Shown: positions 25,071 to 37,773 of the stretch, piece after piece
Position numbering within the stretch: position 1 is the stretch's first letter
How the letters are laid out: each line of letters opens with the position of its first letter
Assembly (NCBI RefSeq): GCF_051014445.1
Contig: NW_027488365.1
Coordinates: forward strand, 5,704,001-5,768,000
Reading direction: 5' to 3'
Source: Colletes latitarsis
Taxonomy: Eukaryota > Arthropoda > Insecta > Hymenoptera > Colletidae
Length of the DNA: 64,000 nucleotides
Program-made: the position numbers and the translations under genes
The notes under the pieces: generated by a model
What the model saw: the letters and a program-made list of their open reading frames with translations, nothing else
Databases searched by the model: none
What the model was told of the DNA's origin: nothing

Positions 25071-28000
25071 ATTTCTCATACTTCATGGCTAGATCCTGGG
25101 CTATTTCTGGATTGGATCACGTAGTAATGTGGTACCACACTGAAACAGTCAATTAAACCTGGTTTTGATGAATATTTTAGAGAATAATTCATGTTAGGTC
25201 TAGGTTAGGCCTGGGATTTGCTCTCATCAGGCTCATTCTTTCGCATATTTCTCATACTAGATGGCTAGATCCTCGGCTTTTTTTGGATTGCATCACGTAG
25301 TAATGAAGTTCAACACTGAAACTGTCAATTAAACCTGGTTTCCATCAATATTTTAGAGGACAACGCATGTCAGGTCTAGGTTAGGTCTGGGATTTGCTCT
25401 CATCAGGGTCATACTGTCGCAGTTTTAACTTACTTGTTGAACGGATCCTGGGTTTTTTCTGGTTTGGTTCACGTAGTAATGTGGTACCACACTGAAACAG
25501 TCAATTAAACCTGGCCTTGATAAATATTTTAGAGGATAACGCATGTTAGGTTTGGGTTAGGTCTAGGATTTGACCTCATCAGACTCATACTTTCGCGTTT
25601 TTCACATACTTGTTGAACAGATCCTGGGTTTTTTCTGGTTTGGATCACGTAGTAGTGTGGTACCACACTGAAACAGTCCATTAAACCTGGTTGCGATCAA
25701 TATTTTACAGGATAACGCATGTTAGGTCTGGGTTAGGTCTAGGATTTGCCCTCATAAGGCTCATACTTTCGCATTCTTCACATACTTGTTGAACGGATCC
25801 TGGGTTTTCTCTGGTTTGGATCACGAAGTAATGTGGGACCACACTGAAACAATCAATTAAACCTGGTCTTGATAAATATTTTAGAGGATAACGCATGTTA
25901 GGTCTGGGATAGGTCTGGGATTTGCCCTCATCAGGCTCATACTTTCGCGTTTTGCACATACTCGTTGAACAGATCCTGGGTTTTTTCTGGTTTGGGTCAC
26001 GTAGTAGTGTGGTACCACACTGAAACAGTCGATTAAACGTGGTTTCGATCAATATTGTTGAGGATAACGCATGTTAGGTCTAGGTTAGGCCGGGGATTTT
26101 CACTCATCAGACTCATACTTTCGCATTCTTCACATACTTGTTGAACGGATCCTGGGTTTTTTCTGGTTTGGATCACGTAGTAATGTGGGACCACACAGGA
26201 GTAATCAATTAATCCTGGTCTTGATAAATATTTTAGAGGATAACGCATGTTAGGTCTGGGATAGGTCTGGGATTTGCCCTCATCAGGCTCATACTTTCGC
26301 GTTTTGCACATACTTGTTGAACAGATCCTGGGTTTTTTCTGGTTTGGGTCACGTAGTAGTGTGGTACCACACTGAAACAGTCGATTAAACGTGGTTTCGA
26401 TCAATATTGTTGAGGATAACGCATGTTAGGTCTAGGTTCGGCCGGGGATTTTCACTCATCAGACTCATACTTTCGCATTCTTCACATACTTGTTGAACGG
26501 ATCCTGGGTTTTTGCTGGTTTGGATCACGTAGTAATGTGGTACCACACTGAAACATTCAATTAAACCTGGTCTTGATAAATATTTTAGAGGATAACGCAT
26601 GTTAGGTCTGGGTTAGGTCTAGGATTTGCCCTCATCAGGCTCATACTTTCGCATATTTCTCATACTTCATGGCTGGATCCTGGGCTATTTCTGGATTGGA
26701 TCACGTAGTAATGTGGTACCACACTGAAACAGTCAATTAAAGCTGGTTTTGATGAATATTTTACAGAATAATTCATTTTAGGTCTAGGTTAGGCCTGGGA
26801 TTTGCTCTCATCAGGCTCATTCTTTCGCATATTTCTCATACTAGATGGCTAGATCCTGGGCTTTTTCTGGATTGCATCACGTAGTAATGAAGTACAACAC
26901 TGAAACACTCAATTAAACCTGGTTTCGATCAATATTATTGAGGATAACGCATGTTAGGTCCAGGTTAGGCCTGGGATTTTCACTTATCAGTCTCATACTT
27001 TCGCATTCTTCACATACTTGTTGAACGGATCTTGGGTTTTTTCTGGTGTGGATCACGTAGTAATGTGGTACCACACTGAAACAATCAATTAAACCTGATC
27101 TCGATAAATATTTTAGAGGATAACGCATGTTAGGTCTGGGTTAGGTCTATGATTTGCCCTCATCTGGGTCATTCTTTCGCATATTTCTCATACTTGATGG
27201 CTAGATCCTGGGCTATTTCTGGATTGGATCACGTAGTAATGTGGTACCACACTGAAACAGTCAATTAAACCTGGTTTTGATCAATATTTTAGAGAATAAT
27301 TCATGTTAGGTCTAGGTTAGGTCTGGGATTTGCTCTCATCAGGCTCATTCTTTCGCATATTTCTCATACCTGATGGCTACATCCTGGGCTTCTTCTGGAT
27401 TGCATCACGTCGTAATGAAGTACAACACTGAAACAGTCAATTAAACCTGGTTTCGATCAATATTTTAGAGAATAATTCATGTTAGGTCTAGGTTAGGTCT
27501 GGGATTTGCTCTCATCAGGCTCATTCTTTCGCATATTTCTCATACTTGATGGCTCGATCCTGGGCTTTTTCTGGATTGGATCACGTAGTAATGAAGTACA
27601 ACAGTGAAACAGTCAATTAAACCTGGCTTCCATCAATATTTTAGAGGACAACGCATGTTAGGTCTAGGTTAGGCCTGGGATTTGCCCTCATCAGGGTCAT
27701 ACTTTCGCAGTTTTAACATACATGTTGACCTGATCGAGGGTTTTTTCTGCTTTGGATCACGTAGTAAAGTGGTACCACACTGAAGCAGTCCATTAAACCT
27801 GGTTTGGATCAATATTTTAGAGGATAACGCATGTTAGGTCTAGGTTAGCCCTGGGATTTTCCCTCATCAGACTCATACTTTCGCATTCTTCGCATACTTG
27901 TTGAACGGATCCTGGGTTTTTTCTGGTTTGGACCACGTAGTAATGTGGTACCACACTGAAACATTCAATTAAACCTGATCTTGATAAATATTTTAGAGGA

Positions 28001-31000
28001 TAACGCATGTTAGATTTGGGTTAAGTCTAGGATTTGCCCTCATCAGGCTCATACTTTCGCATATTTCTCATACTTCATGGCTAGATCCTGGGCTGTTTCT
28101 GGATTGTATCACGTAGTAATGTGGTACCACGCTGAAACAGTCAATTAAACCTGGTTTCGATCAATATTTTAGAGGATAACGCAAGTTAGGTCTGGCATAG
28201 GTCTGGGATTGGCCCTGATCAGGCTCATACTTTCGCGGTTTTCACATACTTGTTGAACAGATCCTGGGCTTTTTCTGGTTTGGATCACGTAGTAATGTGG
28301 TACCACACTGAAACAGTCAATTAGACCTGGTTTCGATCAATATTTTAGAGAATAATTCATGTTAGGTCTAGGTTAGGTCTGGGATTTGCTCTCATCAGGC
28401 TCATTCTTTCGCATATTTCTCAAACTTGATGGCTAGATCCTGGGCTTTTTCTGGATTGCATCACGTAGTAATGTGGGACCACACTGAAACAGTCAATTAA
28501 ACCTGGTTTCGATCAATATATTAGAGAATAATTCAAGTTAGGTCTAGGTTAGGTCTGGGATTTGCTCTCATCAGGCTCATTCTTTCGCATATTTCTCATA
28601 CTTGATGGTTAGATCCTGGGCTTCTTCTGGATTGCGTCACGTAGTAATGAAGTACAACACTGAAACAGTCAATTAAACCTGGTTTCCATCAATATCTTAG
28701 AGGACAACGCAAGTTAGGTCTGGGATAGGTCTGGGATTTGCCCACATCAGGCTCATACTTTCGCGTTTTTCACATACTTGTTGAACAGATCCTGGGTTTT
28801 TTCTGGTTTGGATCACGTAGTAGTGTTGTACCACACTGAAACATTCAATTAAACCTGATCTTGATAAATATTTGAGAGGATAACGCATGTTAGGTCTAGG
28901 TTAGGTCGGGGATTTTCACTCATCAGACTCATACTTTCGCGTTTTTCACATACTTGTTGAACAGATCCTGGGTTTTTTCTGGTTTGGATCACGTAGTAGT
29001 GTGGTACCACACTGAAACAGTCCATTAAACCTGGTTGCGATCAATATTTTACAGGATAACGCATGTTAGGTCTGGGTTAGGTCTAGGATTTGCCCTCATA
29101 AGGCTCATACTTTCGCATTCTTCACATACTTGTTGAACGGATCCTGGGTTTTCTCTGGTTTGGATCACGAAGTAATGTGGGACCACACTGAAACAATCAA
29201 TTAAACCTGGTCTTGATAAATATTTTAGAGGATAACGCATGTTAGGTCTGGGATAGGTCTGGGATTTGCCCTCATCAGGCTCATACTTTCGCGTTTTGCA
29301 CATACTTGTTGAACAGATCCTGGGTTTTTTCTGGTTTGGGTCACGTAGTAGTGTGGTACCACACTGAAACAGTCGATTAAACGTGGTTTCGATCAATATT
29401 GTTGAGGATAACGCATGTTAGGTCTAGGTTAGGCCGGGGATTTTCACTCATCAGACTCATACTTTCGCATTCTTCACATACTTGTTGAACGGATCCTGGG
29501 TTTTTTCTGGTTTGGATCACGTAGTAATGTGGGACCACACAGGAGTAATCAATTAATCCTGGTCTTGATAAATATTTTAGAGGATAACGCATGTTAGGTC
29601 TGGGATAGGTCTGGGATTTGCCCTCATCAGGCTCATACTTTCGCATATTTCTCATACTTCATGGCTGGATCCTGGGCTATTTCTGGATTGGATCACGTGG
29701 TAATGTGGTACCACACTGAAACAGTCAATTAAAGCTGGTTTTGATGAATATTTTACAGAATAATTCATTTTAGGTCTAGGGTAGGCCTGGGATTTGCTCT
29801 CATCAGGCTCATTCTTTCGCATATTTCTCATACTAGATGGCTAGATCCTGGGCTTTTTCTGGATTGCATCACGTAGTAATGAAGTACAACACTGAAACAC
29901 TCAATTAAACCTGGTTTCGATCAATATTATTGAGGATAACGCATGTTAGGTCCAGGTTAGGCCTGGGATTTTCACTTATCAGTCTCATACTTTCGCATTC
30001 TTCACATACTTGTTGAACGGATCTTGGGTTTTTTCTGGTGTGGATCACGTAGTAATGTGGTACCACACTGAAACAATCAATTAAACCTGATCTCGATAAA
30101 TATTTTAGAGGATAACGCATGTTAGGTCTGGGTTAGGTCTATGATTTGCCCTCATCTGGGTCATTCTTTCGCATATTTCTCATACTTGATGGCTAGATCC
30201 TGGGCTATTTCTGGATTGGATCACGTAGTAATGTGGTACCACACTGAAACAGTCAATTAAACCTGGTTTTGATCAATATTTTAGAGAATAATTCATGTTA
30301 GGTCTAGGTTAGGTCTGGGATTTGCTCTCATCAGGCTCATTCTTTCGCATATTTCTCATACCTGATGGCTACATCCTGGGCTTTTTCTGGATTGCATCAC
30401 GTCGTAATGAAGTACAACACTGAAACAGTCAATTAAACCTGGTTTCGATCAATATTTTAGAGAATAATTCATGTTAGGTCTAGGTTAGGTCTGGGATTTG
30501 CTCTCATCAGGCTCATTCTTTCGCATATTTCTCATACTTGATGGCTAGATCCTGGGCTTTTTCTGGATTGGATCACGTAGTAATGAAGTACAACAGTGAA
30601 ACAGTCAATTAAACCTGGCTTCCATCAATATTTTAGAGGACAACGCATGTTAGGTCTAGGTTAGGCCTGGGATTTGCCCTCATCAGGGTCATACTTTCGC
30701 AGTTTTAACATACATGTTGACCTGATCGAGGGTTTTTTCTGCTTTGGATCACGTAGTAAAGTGGTACCACACTGAAGCAGTCCATTAAACCTGGTTTGGA
30801 TCAATATTTTAGAGGATAACGCATGTTAGGTCTAGGTTAGCCCTGGGATTTTCACTCATCAGACTCATACTTTCGCATTCTTCGCATACTTGTTGAACGG
30901 ATCCTGGGTTTTTTCTGGTTTGGACCACGTAGTAATGTGGTACCACACTGAAACATTCAATTAAACCTGATCTTGATAAATATTTTAGAGGATAACGCAT

Positions 31001-31930
31001 GTTAGGTTTGGGTTAAGTCTAGGATTTGCCCTCATCAGGCTCATACTTTCGCATATTTCTCATACTTCATGGCTAGATCCTGGGCTGTTTCTGGATTGTA
31101 TCACGTAGTAATGTGGTACCACGCTGAAACAGTCAATTAAACCTGGTTTCGATCAATATTTTAGAGGATAACGCAAGTTAGGTCTGGCATAGGTCTGGGA
31201 TTCGCCCTGATCAGGCTCATACTTTCGCGGTTTTCACATACTTGTTGAACAGATCCTGGGCTTTTTCTGGTTTGGATCACGTAGTAATGTGGTACCACAC
31301 TGAAACAGTCAATTAGACCTGGTTTCGATCAATATTTTAGAGAATAATTCATGTTAGGTCTAGGTTAGGTCTGGGATTTGCTCTCATCAGGCTCATTCTT
31401 TCGCATATTTCTCAAACTTGATGGCTAGATCCTGGGCTTTTTCTGGATTGCATCACGTAGTAATGTGGGACCACACTGAAACAGTCAATTAAACCTGGTT
31501 TCGATCAATATATTAGAGAATAATTCAAGTTAGGTCTAGGTTAGGTCTGGGATTTGCTCTCATCAGGCTCATTCTTTCGCATATTTCTCATACTTGATGG
31601 CTAGATCCTGGGCATCTTCTGGATTGCGTCACGTAGTAATGAAGTACAACACTGAAACAGTCAATTAAACCTGGTTTCCATCAATATCTTAGAGGACAAC
31701 GCAAGTTAGGTCTGGGATAGGTCTGGGATTTGCCCACATCAGGCTCATACTTTCGCGTTTTTCACATACTTGTTGAACAGATCCTGGGTTTTTTCTGGTT
31801 TCGATCACGTAGTAGTGTTGTACCACACTGAAACATTCAATTAAACCTGATCTTGATAAATATTTGAGAGGATAACGCATGTTAGGTCTAGGTTAGGTCG
31901 GGGATTTTCACTCATCAGACTCATACTTTC
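25071..31930 (+). repeat. Second copy of the 0.6-9.7 kb block (HOR D)
   Basis: Matches 611-5.9 kb at a constant offset of 24460 bp (139 monomers minus 4 bp). Markers at 1245, 1573, 1925, 2453, 3357, 4237, 4589, 4917 and 5445 recur at 25705, 26033, 26385, 26913, 27817, 28697, 29049, 29377 and 29905. Here the 17-monomer D unit occurs twice in full register (26913 to 29905 is 2992 bp; 27817 to 30809 and 28697 to 31689 also 2992). There is no 14-monomer deletion unit, which is how this copy differs in length from the first. Confidence 0.85.
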
Positions 31931-31964
31931 GCATTCTTCACATACTTGTTGAACGGATCCTGGA

Positions 31965-34076
31965 TGTTCTCTGGTTTGGATCACGAAGTAATGTGGGACC
32001 ACACTGAAACAATCAATTAAACCTGGTCTTGATAAATATTTTAGAGGATAACGCATGTTAGGTCTGGGATAGGTCTGGGATTTGCCCTCATCAGGCTCAT
32101 ACTTTCGCGTTTTTCACATACTTGTTGAACAGATCCCGGGTTTTTTCTGGATTGGGTCACGTAGTAGTGTGGTACCACACTGAAACAGTCGATTAAACCT
32201 GGTTTCGATCAATATTTATGAGGATAACGCATATTAGGTCTAGGTTAGTCCTGGGATTTTCACTCATCAGACTCATACTTTCGCATTCTTCACATACTTG
32301 TTGAACGGATCCTGGGTTTTTACTGGTTTGGATCACGTAGTAGTGTGGTACCACACTGAAACATTCAATTAAACCTGGTCTTGATAAATATTTTAGAGGA
32401 TAACGCATGTTAGGTCTGGGTTAGGTCTAGGATTTGCCCTCATCAGGCTCATACTTTCGCATATTTCTCATCCTTCATGGCTGGATCCTGGGCTATTTCT
32501 GGATTGGATCACGTAGTAATGTGGTACCACACTGAAACAGTCAATTAAACCTGGTTTTGATGAATATTTTAGAGAATAATTCATGTTAGGTCTAGGTTAG
32601 GTCAGGGATTTGCTCTCATCAGGCTCATTCTTTCGCATATTTCTCATACTAGATGGCTAGATCCTGGGCTTTTTCTGGATTGCATCACGTAGTAATGAAG
32701 TACAACACTGAAGCACTCAATTAAACCTGGTTTCCATCAATATTATTGAGGATAACGCATGTTAGGTCTAGGTTAGGCCTGGGATTTTCACTCATCAGAC
32801 TCATACTTTCACATTCTTCACATACTTGTTGAACGGATCTTGGGTTTTTTCTCGTGTGGATCACGTAGTAATGTGGTACCACACTGAAACAGTCCATTAA
32901 ACCTGCTTGCGATCAATATTTTAGAGGATAACGCATGTTAGGTCTGGGTTAGGTCTAGGATTTGCCCTCATCAGGCTCACACATTCGCATATTTCTCATA
33001 CTTCATGGCTAGATCCTGGGCTAGTTCTGGAGTGGATCACGTAGTAAAGTGGTACCACACTGAAACATTCAATGAAACCTGGTCTGGATATATATTTTAG
33101 AGGATAACGCATCTTAGGTCTGGGTTAGGTCTAAGATTTGCCCTCATCAGGCTCACAGTTTCGCGTTTTTCACATACTTGTTGAACAGATCCTGGGTTTT
33201 TTCTGGTTTGGATCACGAAGTAGTGTGGTACCACACTGAAACAGTCCATTAAACCTGGTTTCGCTCAATATTTTAGAGGATAACGCATGTTAGGTCTAGG
33301 TTAGGTCTGAGATTTGCTCTCATCAGGCTCATTCTTTCGCATATTTCTCATACTTGATGGCTAGATCCTGGGCTTTTTCTGGATTGCATCACGTAGTAAT
33401 GTAGTACCACACTGAAACAGTCAATGAAACCTGGTTTCCATCAATATTTTAGAGGACAACGCAAGTTAGGTCTAGGTAAGTCCTGAGATTTTCTCTGATC
33501 AGACTCATACTTTCGCATCCTTCACATACTTGTTGAACGGATCCTGGGTTTTTTCTGGTTTGCATCACGTAGTAATGTGGTACCACACTGAAACATTCCA
33601 TTAAACCTGGTTTGGATCAATATTTTAGAGGATAACGCAAGTTAGGTCTGGGATCGGTCTGGGATTTGCCCTCATCAGGCGCATACTTTCGCGTTTTTCA
33701 CATACTTGTTTAACAGATCATGGGTTTTGTCTGGTTTGGGTCACGTAGTAGTGTGATACCACACTGAAACAGTCGATTAAACCTGGTTTCGATCAATATT
33801 TTAGAGGATAACGCATGTTAGGTCTAGGATAGCCCTGGGATATTCACTCATCAGACTCAAACTTTCGCATTCTTCACATACTTGTTGAACTGATCCTGGG
33901 TTTTTTCTGGTTTGGATCACGTAGTAGTGTTGTACCACACTGAACCAGTCCATTAAACCTGGTTTGGATCAACATTTTAGAGGATAACGCATGTTAGGTC
34001 TAGGTTAGGTCTGGGATTTTCACTCATCAGACTCATACTTTCGCATTCTTCACATACTTGTTGAACGGATCCTGGG
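31965..34076 (+). repeat. HOR E, 12-monomer form
   Basis: E unit delimited by two TGTTCTCTGG-type markers (the first is TGGATGTTCTCTGG) 2112 bp apart, 12 monomers and not 13. The missing one lies where 10.8-11.0 kb has two successive CTTCATGGCTAGATCC monomers (GGGCTGTTTC, then GGGCTAGTTC). Here near 33.0 kb they are fused into one. The order otherwise equals 9793-12080, at offset 22172 before and 21996 after the fusion. Confidence 0.75.
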
Positions 34077-35712
34077 TGTTCTCTGGTTTGGATCACGAAG
34101 TAATGTGGGACCACACTGAAACAATCAATTAAACCTGGTCTTGATAAATATTTTAGAGGATAACGCATGTTAGGTCTGGGATAGGTCTGGGATTTGCCCT
34201 CATCAGGCTCATACTTTCGCGTTTTTCACATACTTGTTGAACAGATCCCGGGTTTTTTCTGGATTGGGTCACGTAGTAGTGTGGTACCACACTGAAACAG
34301 TCGATTAAACCTGGTTTCGATCAATATTTATGAGGATAACGCATATTAGGTCTAGGTTAGTCCTGGGATTTTCACTCATCAGACTCATACTTTCGCATTC
34401 TTCACATACTTGTTGAACGGATCCTGGGTTTTTACTGGTTTGGATCACGTAGTAGTGTGGTACCACACTGAAACATTCAATTAAACCTGGTCTTGATAAA
34501 TATTTTAGAGGATAACGCATGTTAGGTCTGGGTTAGGTCTAGGATTTGCCCTCATCAGGCTCATACTTTCGCATATTTCTCATACTTCATGGCTGGATCC
34601 TTGGCTATTTCTGGATTGGATCACGTAGTAATGTGGTACCACACTGAAACAGTCAATTAAACCTGGTTTTGATGAATATTTTAGAGAATAATTCATGTTA
34701 GGTCTAGGTTAGGTCAGGGATTTGCTCTCATCAGGCTCATTCTTTCGCATATTTCTCATACTAGATGGCTAGATCCTGGGCTTTTTCTGGATTGCATCAC
34801 GTAGTAATGAAGTACAACACTGAAACACTCAATTAAACCTGGTTTCCATCAATATTATTGAGGATAACGCATGTTAGGTCTAGGTTAGGCCTGGGATTTT
34901 CACTCATCAGACTCATACTTTCACATTCTTCACATACTTGTTGAACGGATCTTGGGTTTTTTCTGGTGTGGATCACGTAGTAATGTGGTACCACACTGAA
35001 ACAGTCCATTAAACCTGCTTGCGATCAATATTTTAGAGGATGACGCATGTTAGGTCTGGGTTAGTCCTGGGATTTTCACTCATCAGACTCATACTTTCGC
35101 ATTCTTCACATACTTGTTGAACGGATCCTGGGTTTTTACTGGTTTGGATCACGTAGTAGTGTGGTACCACACTGAAACATTCAATTAAACCTGGTCTTGA
35201 TAAATATTTTAGAGGATAACGCATGTTAGGTCTGGGTTAGGTCTAGGATTTGCCCTCATCAGGCTCATACTTTCGCATATTTCTCATACTTCATGGCTGG
35301 ATCCTGGGCTATTTCTGGATTGGATCACGTAGTAATGTGGTACCACACTGAAACAGTCAATTAAACCTGGTTTTGATGAATATTTTAGAGAATAATTCAT
35401 GTTAGCTCTAGGTTAGGTCAGGGATTTGCCCTCATCAGGCTCACACTTTCGCATATTTCTCATACTTCATGGCTAGATCCTGGGCTGTTTCTGGATTGTA
35501 TCACGTAGTAATGTGGTACCACGCTGAAACAGTCAATTAAACCTGGTTTCGATCAATATTTTAGAGGATAACGCAAGTTAGGTCTGGGATAGGTCTAAGA
35601 TTTGCCCTCATCAGGCTCTTACTTTCGCATATTTCTCATACTAGATGGCTAGATCCTGGGCTTTTTCTGGATTGCATCACGTAGTAATGAAGTACAACAC
35701 TGAAACACTCAA
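34077..35712 (+). repeat. Partial E unit with 4-monomer duplication
   Basis: Begins as an E unit. At about 35061 (TTAGTCCTGGG) the sequence jumps back to the equivalent of 34357, 704 bp (4 monomers) earlier, and repeats about two monomers to roughly 35429. It then switches to the CTCACACTTTCGC monomer of E. A further switch near 35640 (CTCATACTAGATGG) leads into D-type material. Confidence 0.7.
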
Positions 35713-37673
35713 TTAAACCTGGTTTCCATCAATATTATTGAGGATAACGCATGTTAGGTCTAGGTTAGGCCTGGGATTTTCACTCATCAGTCTCATACTT
35801 TCGCATTCTTCACATACTTGCTGAACGGATCTTGGGTTTTTTCTGGTGTGGATCACGTAGTAATGTGGTACCACACTGAAACAATCAATTAAACCTGATC
35901 TCGATAAATATTTTAGAGGATAACGCATGTTAGGTCTGGGTTAGGTCTATGATTTGCCCTCATCTGGGTCATTCTTTCGCATATTTCTCATACTTGATGG
36001 CTAGATCCTGGGCTATTTCTGGATTGGATCACGTAGTAATGTGGTACCACACTGAAACAGTCAATTAAACCTGGTTTTGATCAATATTTTAGAGAATAAT
36101 TCATGTTAGGTCTAGGTTAGGTCTGGGATTTGCTCTCATCAGGCTCATTCTTTCGCATATTTCTCATACCTGATGGCTACATCCTGGGCTTTTTCTGGAT
36201 TGCATCACGTCGTAATGAAGTACAACACTGAAACAGTCAATTAAACCTGGTTTCGATCAATATTTTAGACTAATAATTCATGTTAGGTCTATGTTAGGTC
36301 TGGGATTTGCTCTCATCAGGCTCATTCTTTCGCATATTTCTCATACTTGATGGCTAGATCCTGGGCTTTTTCTGGATTGGATCACGTAGTAATGAAGTAC
36401 AACAGTGAAACAGTCAATTAAACCTGGCTTCCATCAATATTTTAGAGGACAACGCATGTTAGGTCTAGGTTAGGCCTGGGATTTGCCCTCATCAGGGTCA
36501 TACTTTCGCAGTTTTAACATACATGTTGACCTGATCGAGGGTTTTTTCTGCTTTGGATCACGTAGTAAAGTGGTACCACACTGAAGCAGTCCATTAAACC
36601 TGGTTTGGATCAATATTTTAGAGGATAACGCATGTTAGGTCTAGGTTAGCCCTGGGATTTTCACTCATCAGACTCATACTTTCGCATTCTTCGCATACTT
36701 GTTGAACGGATCCTGGGTTTTTTCTGGTTTGGATCACGTAGTAATGTGGTACCACACTGAAACATTCAATTAAACCTGATCTTGATAAATATTTTAGGGG
36801 TTAACGCATGTTAGGTCTGGGTTAAGTCTAGGATTTGCCCTCATCAGGCTCATACTTTCGCATATTTCTCATACTTCATGGCTAGATCCTGGGCTGTTTC
36901 TGGATTGTATCACGTAGTAATGTGGTACCACGCTGAAACAGTCAATTAAACCTGGTTTCGATCAATATTTTAGAGGATAACGCAAGTTAGGTCTGGCATA
37001 GGTCTGGGATTCGCCCTGATCAGGCTCATACTTTCGCGGTTTTCACATACTTGTTGAACAGATCCTGGGCTTTTTCTGGTTTGGATCACGTAGTAATGTG
37101 GTACCACACTGAAACAGTCAATTAGACCTGGTTTCGATCAATATTTTAGAGAATAATTCATGTTAGGTCTAGGTTAGGTCTGGGATTTGCTCTCATCAGG
37201 CTCATTCTTTCGCATATTTCTCAAACTTGATGGCTAGATCCTGGGCTTTTTCTGGATTGCATCACGTAGTAATGTGGGACCACACTGAAACAGTCAATTA
37301 AACCTGGTTTCGATCAATATATTAGAGAATAATTCAAGTTAGGTCTAGGTTAGGTCTGGGATTTGCTCTCATCAGGCTCATTCTTTCGCATATTTCTCAT
37401 ACTTGATGGCTAGATCCTGGGCTTCTTCTGGATTGCGTCACGTAGTAATGAAGTACAACACTGAAACAGTCAATTAAACCTGGTTTCCATCAATATCTTA
37501 GAGGACAACGCAAGTTAGGTCTGGGATAGGTCTGGGATTTGCCCACATCAGGCTCATACTTTCGCGTTTTTCACATACTTGTTGAACAGATCCTGGGTTT
37601 TTTCTGGTTTGGATCACGTAGTAGTGTTGTACCACACTGAACCAGTCCATTAAACCTGGTTTGGATCAACATT
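35713..37673 (+). repeat. Partial HOR D unit
   Basis: About 11 monomers in D order: the ATTATTGAGG marker, CTATGATTTGCCCTCATCTG, GTTGACCTGATCGAGG, GGTTAGCCCTGGG, TGTATCACG and CTCAAACTTGATGGC monomers. They correspond to about 2453-4400. One base is inserted near 36270 (TTTTAGACTAATAATTC for TTTTAGAGAATAATTC), and this shifts later offsets by 1. It ends at the ACATTTTAGATGATAACGC monomer, which leads into the next E unit. Confidence 0.7.
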
Positions 37674-37773
37674 TTAGATGATAACGCATGTTAGGTCTAG
37701 GTTAGGTCTGGGATTTTCACTCATCAGACTCATACTTTCGCATTCTTCACATACTTGTTGAACGGATCCTGGG

